DNA of 64,000 bases from Purshia tridentata. Its lineage: Eukaryota; Streptophyta; Magnoliopsida; Rosales; Rosaceae. Below are positions 57,001-64,000 of the stretch, one piece after another; position 1 is the first letter of the stretch; each line of letters opens with the position of its first letter. Location of the stretch: the NCBI GenBank assembly GCA_003254885.1, contig QANT01004958.1, positions 1 to 64,000 of the forward strand. The letters are read 5' to 3'. The notes under the pieces were generated by a model, which saw only the letters and a program-made list of their open reading frames with translations, ran no database searches and was not told the origin of the DNA. The position numbers and the translations under genes are program-made.

Positions 57001-59182
57001 CAGGCACAGTTGGCTACAGTGCTTTCTTTAGAGTACTGCAGCAATGGAAAACCCACAAATTTTTGAAAAAAAAAAGGAAAAAAAAAGTTGGTGAAGAGTG
57101 AAGAGTTAAGTGTGGTATGGGAGTGTGTGGGGCTGAGATCTGTGAAAGACTGAATCTCTACAAAGAGAACCTACTCAACGCCAACTTTTCTGCACTTTCT
57201 ACAATTTTTTATATGTTTTAATTTTGATGCTATACAAGTAGCCGTGGCACACGTGCGAGGATTGTGGGCGGTTTTGGCTCGTTCAGGGATTGTTGGTTTA
57301 GTTGGTCACTTGGTCTTGGAATAGTGTTTCTCGGACATGACAAATTGTATTTATTTTCTTGGTTTCCTCATCATGTGTATGGTATATGCCGATGAACATT
57401 TTGGGCTCATAAAGCTAAATTCAATATAAACTATCTTATTCTTGTTCCATACACACATTACTTATTATTATAATTTTCTTTTGACAACAATAGAAAAAGC
57501 AAATTTTAAAGGTTACAATATTTGTGTAACTTCTTTTTTTTTTTTTAATCATAAAGAAGGGTCAAATTTATTTGGCTGATAGTAACATCTTCAATTGAAT
57601 AAGCCATTAGAAAAGAATTAAGGTTACCCCAAAATTATTGCATCCACCGGACCACCTCCTACCTATCTCCATCATGGGTCACACCTTAATTTCCTTAATT
57701 AATTGAAGGTGAGGCGGATCTGGTACGAAGCTGATGAATGGCGTGAACTCAAAGGAATATATATTTGGTTTGATTAACATAAGCTTTGGTTGAACAACGT
57801 TTTTAATAATTAGTCATCACAGATTTTTTATATTAAATATCTAATATGTCATTGTCAAATTATCAATCTAAACAATGAATATACATGATAACGATCAATA
57901 TTATCAGGAAGAATGATGCAAAAATGAATGTTCTCAATTAAAATTAAATTTCTTACAATGATTAAAGATGATAAATGTATTTATTATAAAAATAATATAT
58001 GATATTGAAAAATCACAATCTTTTTAATTTGACTCATATCCAGACCAAGAACTCAATTATTATGATAGGAGTGTTTCATGATGGGGCCAATATGGAAAGC
58101 AAAAGGTAACCTCCCATATGCATATATCATAAATAATATTCATGGTTGACAAGAAAAATACAAACTTAAGGCCCCAACTGCTCCTAAGCAGTTCAGAGAA
58201 TAATGAGAAAGAAATGTTGTTAGGTAGGATAGGATCAAGAATTAAAGTTTATATTTGGAGATTTAAATAAAAATAATAAAATGAGTAAAATATCTCTTCT
58301 GGAATTTGGAATTCAATTTCCAACACACAAAAAAGGCCTAAAGTCCACTGAAATTGTGAAGTTGAAGAAAATAATATTCAAAAGTGATTCATAATAAAAT
58401 AGATTTAAAAAAAATAAAGAAGAGAAATTGTTGTTTCCACTTGAAGTTTGAGTCTAGTAGGTGTGTTAGGTTGAACAACCAATTTACCAAAATTGTGAGG
58501 ACAACAAGATAAACAGAGTGCCCTTCCAGAAAAGTATATCGTTCTGAGCCTGATGTGACACTAACAGTTGTCATGCAGGAAAATGTACTAAACATGCAGG
58601 ACGTACTTTTTAAGTTATGCAAAGCCAGCAATTAATGAAATAAATGAAAGCTTGCCATTAATTAACCATTTGGTAGCAGAAACAAAATTTATGTTTTCCT
58701 GAAGCAAGAGGACAATCAAATGACTGTGTGACAAATAAATAAATAAATTTTCGATGTAACAGGCTTTCATGGGTTTTCTACACCGGTGCAGATATGCCTA
58801 AACTTCATGATTATTACCCCAGTTGGGAAACTATGTTTGGCAAGAATGTCAGGAACTCGATGAAAACCCAGAATAGGAAAAGCAAAATTTTCATTATTGA
58901 GGAAAGCCCTAGGAAACAATTGATTTGATAATCATAACCAAAAGAGAAAACGATGATTAGTCAACGTGAACACAAAATACATACAGCTTAGTACAATTAT
59001 ATTGATGAATATGTGGTTACAGAAGCTACACTCTTCTCCTTTACAATCCGGATACCCTTGGCAACAATCTACCTTTAATATTCTTGAATATTATTACATG
59101 ACTAATATTCATCTTTTATTTCAACTTAACAATTCCAGTGTAAAAAATTGGACTGATAAATCATTTTAATCTTCTCATTCAA
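57001..59182. other. Intergenic between MCTP promoter and the oxidoreductase 3' end
   Basis: AT-rich and without a recognised gene. It contains the MCTP promoter (left), T runs near 57534-57546, and the 3' UTR of the oxidoreductase (right). Confidence 0.5.
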
Positions 59183-62100
59183 TCAGAATCTTTTCACATT
59201 AACCGGTGCCCCTTGCTTCCTTCCAGATTCAAGCATTGCCTCTAGAACAGCAACATCTCTGGCACCTTCCAAAAAGGACATGCGAGGCTCAGCTTCATAG
59301 CCAGCCCCCTTCTGCAACAATGCAGTAAACACTAAACATGATCAGAATATGGGGTTTGGAATTTTGGTACACTGCCCCAACCGTCCCACCCTACCCAAAT
59401 TGGGGTATGGAATGGGGACATGGGATTTAAAATTGAAACCCAACATAGAAATAGGATTACCTTTGTGCCTGACTGCCCCACCTTGCATTTATTTATATTT
59501 TTAGATTTAAAAATTATTTACGATTTGCTTATCATTCTTTTATATTTAAGATCTAATTTATCGATTACTGTGCCAAGTTTTAATTTTTCTATAATTATCG
59601 TAGCTAGTGAAATTATTTTGGAGAATTATAAGCTAATATTTTATGTTTGGCAATTGTTCAAGTTTGGACCATCAACTTAAATAGACAAAAGAAAAGAGGG
59701 ATGAGACGGAATGAGACAGGAATGGAAGGCAACAAAATTCCTCGCAAGGCAGGGGGAAGGGAGCGGAAGGTTACCAAAGACAAATTTAAATTGTCTATGG
59801 TCAACATGGATATGCAAATTTTACTTTTACTAAAGACAAATAAACATGAAAATGCAAATGTTACCAAAGACGAATAAACATGGAAATGCAAATGTTACTT
59901 GGAATATGGTAAAATTTGAAAACCAACAACCTCAGTGTACGACAATTAGCATCTGAAATTACCTTTAGAGTGGCCTGTGATATGTCATTAACAAAAGCTA
60001 TGAATTCTTCATTCACTCCACTAAATTGGTAGAAGGAGGTTTTTCTTTGTCCATCAGCACCAAAAAATAAAACCTGTCACAGTATCAAAAGAGGTCAAGA
60101 ACTGGTCAATTTATTACGAGTTGATTTTAAATAAGCTGTGTCTCAGTCCCAGTGTGGTTGATAATCCGAAAAGTACAATTATCTTGATGGAAGAAAAAAA
60201 AAAAAAAGTCTTAATAGAACCCAAATATCTCATTACATTCTAATGTCCAGTGTCATAGAATTAAGTACACTGTAGGTTGATTTTCAACATACCAGGTACC
60301 CATGCCGTCCATCTTGGTTTCCACGCTCAATTTGCAGTGTTCCCTCCATGCCAACAAATCGCCAAACTATCTGATGGTATAACACATTATGAGAAAATAA
60401 AAGCTTTTGTAAGCAGAAGTATAAAGTGAAATTAAATGTTACCACATGCCTTAGGCGACCTTGAGGAGACAACCATCACAAAAACCCCTGAACATCCATT
60501 CTCCAGTTGACTAAGGCAAGGAAACCCATGCACTCACCTTTAGCAATTTCATTGTGCAAAAAAAGAAAAACAGAAAACCAAAATAGATTATGCCAATTAA
60601 CAATATGCGATAGCAACATACAAGAGGGAGGATATGTTATCTGGTGGAGGTAAAGTCTTGTCAACATGAGAAGTTGCAGCTGACACAGAGACTATCTCGC
60701 ATCCAACAAGCTGTTCAAATGAACAGGAGAAAAAAGGAGATTCAAGTATTGACTGAAATGTTATGACAGAGAGAGATGATTAGTAATCTGGTGGTGACAT
60801 TACCATTATTTAAAATAAACATCAGATCAAACTTCAAAGTCCATGGTTAGACAAGTAGTAGAGCCTTCTTTAAAATAAACAGAACATGTTCAAAGAAACC
60901 AAAACCATAGTTTACGGTCACTAGATACATAAAATGTGACATTACCATTCTCAGTCCTGCGATGAAATGTACTCCCATATCCAGAATGAAGCCTCCCTGC
61001 CACAAGGGTAAATAATCTTGATGAAAAAGGAAACAATAATTTTCGGGTTAGGCATGTCAACCTAAAGCACAAACTGTTTATAAATCATATTAATCAGGTC
61101 AACAGGGTTTTGACACAACTATGCCCAACACTGCTAGTTTCGTCAGTTTCAAGTAGTGTTATCATGCCGTGTCAAAAATTAAGACCCCAAGTTAGGACCA
61201 TTACATTGAGAAGTATCTTGCATCTCCAAAATACCAGATACTACATTGCATCTCTAATGAATGAGGGAGAATATTCATATCTTTCAACTTCATTGGGAAG
61301 CACATACAGTAAATTTGCGTCTCCAAGAGCTTGAGAAGTAAGGGTTCGAACTGTTCATTGATCCTTCAACAATAACTTGGATGCTCATCATATCTCCAAT
61401 GTCAGTCATTAGTTTCTTGCACTGTGAAAGCAACAATGAGGGTCTTGCAAGTCAAATAGTGAAAAAAAAAAAAAAAACATTATTAATATACTGGAAACAG
61501 AGTACCTCAACAAGAGCAGGTTCAAATCGATAATTTTCGGCTACAGCCCAAATTGGTTTATCAAGGGTATTAGCAAAAATAGAGCTATAACTTGACAGTG
61601 CAGTTTCCAATTCGCTTGTCGCTGCATTATTGAACCAGTAACTTAGAATTTTTCTGAAACAATCATATATTGTCTCACAAATTGAGGCAACTTATATACA
61701 TAATATTAATCCAATTTGTCTCCTACTTACAAGCTGCCGCTGGTTTCTCTTCGAGCCCACCAAGTTAGCCAAGCAAAAGTAAGTAGATACAGGTACAGAA
61801 GACAAACAAAATCAAAATTTTAGTCCATTGTACTGTATAAGAACGAAAAGATAATTATTATTGTATCAGAATGTTTGACCGTTCATCCAAATAAATTTGA
61901 ATGCACTATAGCCTGCCAGTTGATGGGGAGGGAGATGACGTTTCAAATCCTTTGACATACTTATGACCCAACAAACTTGATTGGATCATTCTGAACAGAC
62001 TAAAGTGAGCAAAGCTTTTACAGTTATTTAGAACTAACCTTGAAGGACATGCTTCCCTGCCTTGAGCAGCCTCAGTGAGAAATCAGCCTGCATGAGTTGG

Positions 62101-62963
62101 TTCATATGTAAGAGAGTATCTAACTAATATAAAATATATGAAACAGGTAGGTTTTGAGAACATTTTTAAAATAGACCGGGGGCATGCTAAACAGTGTGTT
62201 AAGAATATCTTCAAATGGGTGTTGATTAAATACTTGAATAGATCATAACGTCTGTATAGTTTGTTATGTATTTTCTTTTTTATCTGAGTCATGTAGTTTT
62301 GATGAAAGGGATTAAATTTTTGCTTCCCTCCCACCAGTGTGGACTGCTAGGGAATGTTATTGTGCGAATCAATCACCAAAGAAAAATCATTGAATATTCT
62401 CTACTTGAGCAAACAACTAAAACTGAGACACTTCTAGTCAATCCAATTGTATGAAACATTCCTATAACTCTGCTCATCTAAAAAGATCCTCTTACATTCA
62501 TATTACTAAAAAGATAAAAAATTTAAACCAACAAGCTTTTATTGTTTTAAATAAAAAAGAAAGTTTTATTGTTACTTTCTCAACCGGCATCCAATTGAGT
62601 TATACCTGAGCTTGGCCAGCTAAGACCACTGCAACACCAAGAATTGAACTATCTCCAATGATTTCTTCAAGACCCTTATCACCCCATTTGCATTCTACTC
62701 CTGGAAAATGTTTTCGCGCAATCTCAACGGCACCTCTAGCAGATTCCTATAATGGAAACAAGATTAAAAGCTCTGATAGTTTTAGTCGAAAAGATTAAAG
62801 CTCTGATTAAACGATAAGAAAAGAAGAAAATTTGAAGTACCTCTGTGCGGCTCCAAATGGCTTTAAGAATGACGATGTTAGAGATCTCAGCAAGCCTTGG
62901 AATGTATTGGGTCCTGACAAAGGTACCAGCTCCGAGAATGGCAATCTGAGGTTTCTCTGCCAT
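59183..62963 (-). CDS. Gfo/Idh/MocA-type NAD(P)-dependent oxidoreductase
   Basis: Twelve exons, 5' to 3': 62841-62963, 62606-62746, 62039-62087, 61731-61748, 61506-61621, 61308-61421, 60946-60996, 60622-60710, 60450-60510, 60293-60370, 59963-60073, 59183-59311. Phases are consistent throughout, giving 359 residues, a normal length. The Rossmann motif AILGAGTFVRTQYIP is at about 8-22. The family EKP motif (residues 105-107) is encoded by exon 4, which is only 18 nt long. The D-x-G-x-H motif (Asp193, His197) is in exon 7. Exon 9 ends AAG|GCATGT, a GC donor; all other borders are GT-AG. It is similar to the single-copy plant oxidoreductase family represented by Arabidopsis At4g17370. Family members oxidise or reduce sugars, inositol or related polyols with NAD(P); the plant substrate is not known to me. 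The start is the first ATG in frame with the Rossmann fold. Confidence 0.92.
59774..59898. repeat. 34-base tandem repeat in the last oxidoreductase intron
   Basis: Units of the form AAAGACAAATAAACATGAAA followed by ATGCAAATGTTAC start at about 59832 and 59866, with a more diverged, longer copy starting near 59776. It lies within the intron between exons 11 and 12 (59312-59962), which also contains unassigned repeat-like sequence around 59350-59480. Confidence 0.75.
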
Positions 62964-64000
62964 TTCTTCAAAAGCCAAATGCACCACTAGCTTTTTTTGC
63001 AAATCTTAGCAACTGGGATATTGGAAATTTGGAATCTTAGATCTTTGCTTAATTTTAGTTAATTATATTTTAATTTATAATTTCGATTCAGCGACAGAAT
63101 GAAAGATGGTGATTGAGAGTGGGGCATAATTCTTTAAATTTCCAAAGTTGATCGCTTATTTATTTGGGACAGGAGTCACAAGATACAGCCAGCCATACAG
63201 GTTAATTCTACAGGTTTTTATTTTTTGAAACTAACGTTTTTGGTCCGTTTTCAAAAATGACTTTTCACAAAAAAAAAATGAAATAATTTTTCGAAAATAC
63301 GAAAGCAACTTTCTTTTCTGCATTTTCAATAAAATTGGCCTACAAGGCTTAACACACTAAACTTGTTCAATACACTAATTTAAAAGGGAAAATAAATTTT
63401 GTTAATGCGCTAGCATGTACAGGTGCACAGCAAATTATTTTGTATAAGCAAAGTGATATAAATAATCTATGTATTATAATATAAATGAACAATACATTTT
63501 TCATTATAAAATAGGATATTAAGTATTAATGATATTTACTTATATTATAATTCATAACACATGTTACAATTTTACACCATAACCACACTGGCATAGTTGT
63601 CTCGTGAGACATTGACAGTCAAAAAGCAAAAATCTTGAATTCCTAGGCAGATGGAATGAGTAAAATCTGTTGTAATTATTAATTAAGGGTTTATTTACCA
63701 AAAATAAAAATAAAGAGAAAGACTAGAGTATATAAACAAAATCTCCTTCTATTATTGTATCCTACATAATTTCGAGAATAGATTTACTCTCAGCTTTGAA
63801 GAAGCCTTTTTGAATTTATTAAATTTTAAGGAACAGAAAGAAACGGTAACACTAACACTTTCAATTTCCAAATACCTAGTTAGAAATAAATTAGAAGGTC
63901 TTTAATATCCAACAAGGTCCTAGCTGAACATCCGAAACACAAACGTGGGACTGTGCAAGTCAATGAAGTTATCTTCTTCAGCTTCTAATGACTGGATATA
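62964..64000. other. Terminal intergenic DNA
   Basis: The first 200 bases should hold the oxidoreductase leader and promoter. The rest is AT-rich with no recognised gene, RNA or mobile element up to the window edge. Confidence 0.5.

Overview
This is nuclear DNA from a flowering plant. The proteins are plant-specific families (G-type lectin receptor kinases, EIN3-like factor, CLE peptide, MCTP/FTIP, family-92 glycosyltransferase). Introns are short and AT-rich with GT-AG borders, and the intergenic DNA is AT-rich with microsatellites and small transposon remains. Gene content fits a eudicot, probably a rosid (Rosaceae is plausible but not proved). All calls come from reading the sequence; splice sites were assigned by eye from GT/AG borders, reading-frame phase and protein-family continuity.

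Layout. (1) 1.8-11.7 kb: a tandem array of three LECRK/RLK1-type receptor kinases on the + strand. Two are intact; the third carries two frame disruptions. A miniature LTR element (TRIM) lies before the third, and an orphan promoter-like island lies between the first two. (2) 12.6-13.0 kb: an intronless histone H3.1 gene (-). (3) 17.5-19.6 kb: an IRK-interacting-protein-like gene (+). (4) 20.7-24.3 kb: the ten-exon plastid carbamoyl-phosphate synthase small subunit gene CARA (-). (5) 25.0-26.6 kb: a UGT92A1-like glycosyltransferase (-). (6) 28.3-30.6 kb: a six-exon JMJ30/JMJD5-type JmjC demethylase (-) with an evening-element-like site upstream. (7) 32.0-32.6 kb: a three-exon CLE peptide precursor whose mature peptide is CLE40-like (-). 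(8) 34.6-36.4 kb: an EIL3/SLIM1-type transcription factor (-). (9) 39.5-47.1 kb: the most unusual gene, a seven-exon reading frame of about 2313 residues (-). (10) 53.7-56.0 kb: an intronless-CDS MCTP/FTIP3-type protein (-). (11) 59.2-63.0 kb: a twelve-exon Gfo/Idh/MocA oxidoreductase (-) with an 18-nt microexon and a GC-AG intron.

The candidate for a little-described system is gene 9. It appears to fuse a flavin amine-oxidase-like module, a fatty-acyl-AMP-ligase-like adenylation module, an acyl carrier protein, and a membrane-embedded tail with left-handed beta-helix (hexapeptide) repeats. The tail also holds a catalase/allene-oxide-synthase-like heme domain with a distal His and an RxxxY proximal motif. 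This reads as a one-protein line for activating, tethering and oxidising an acyl substrate. The substrate and product are unknown to me.

Apart from the tandem kinase array, the genes are independent plant transcription units rather than a pathway cluster. Several have inferred 5' UTR introns (EIL3, MCTP and the giant gene).
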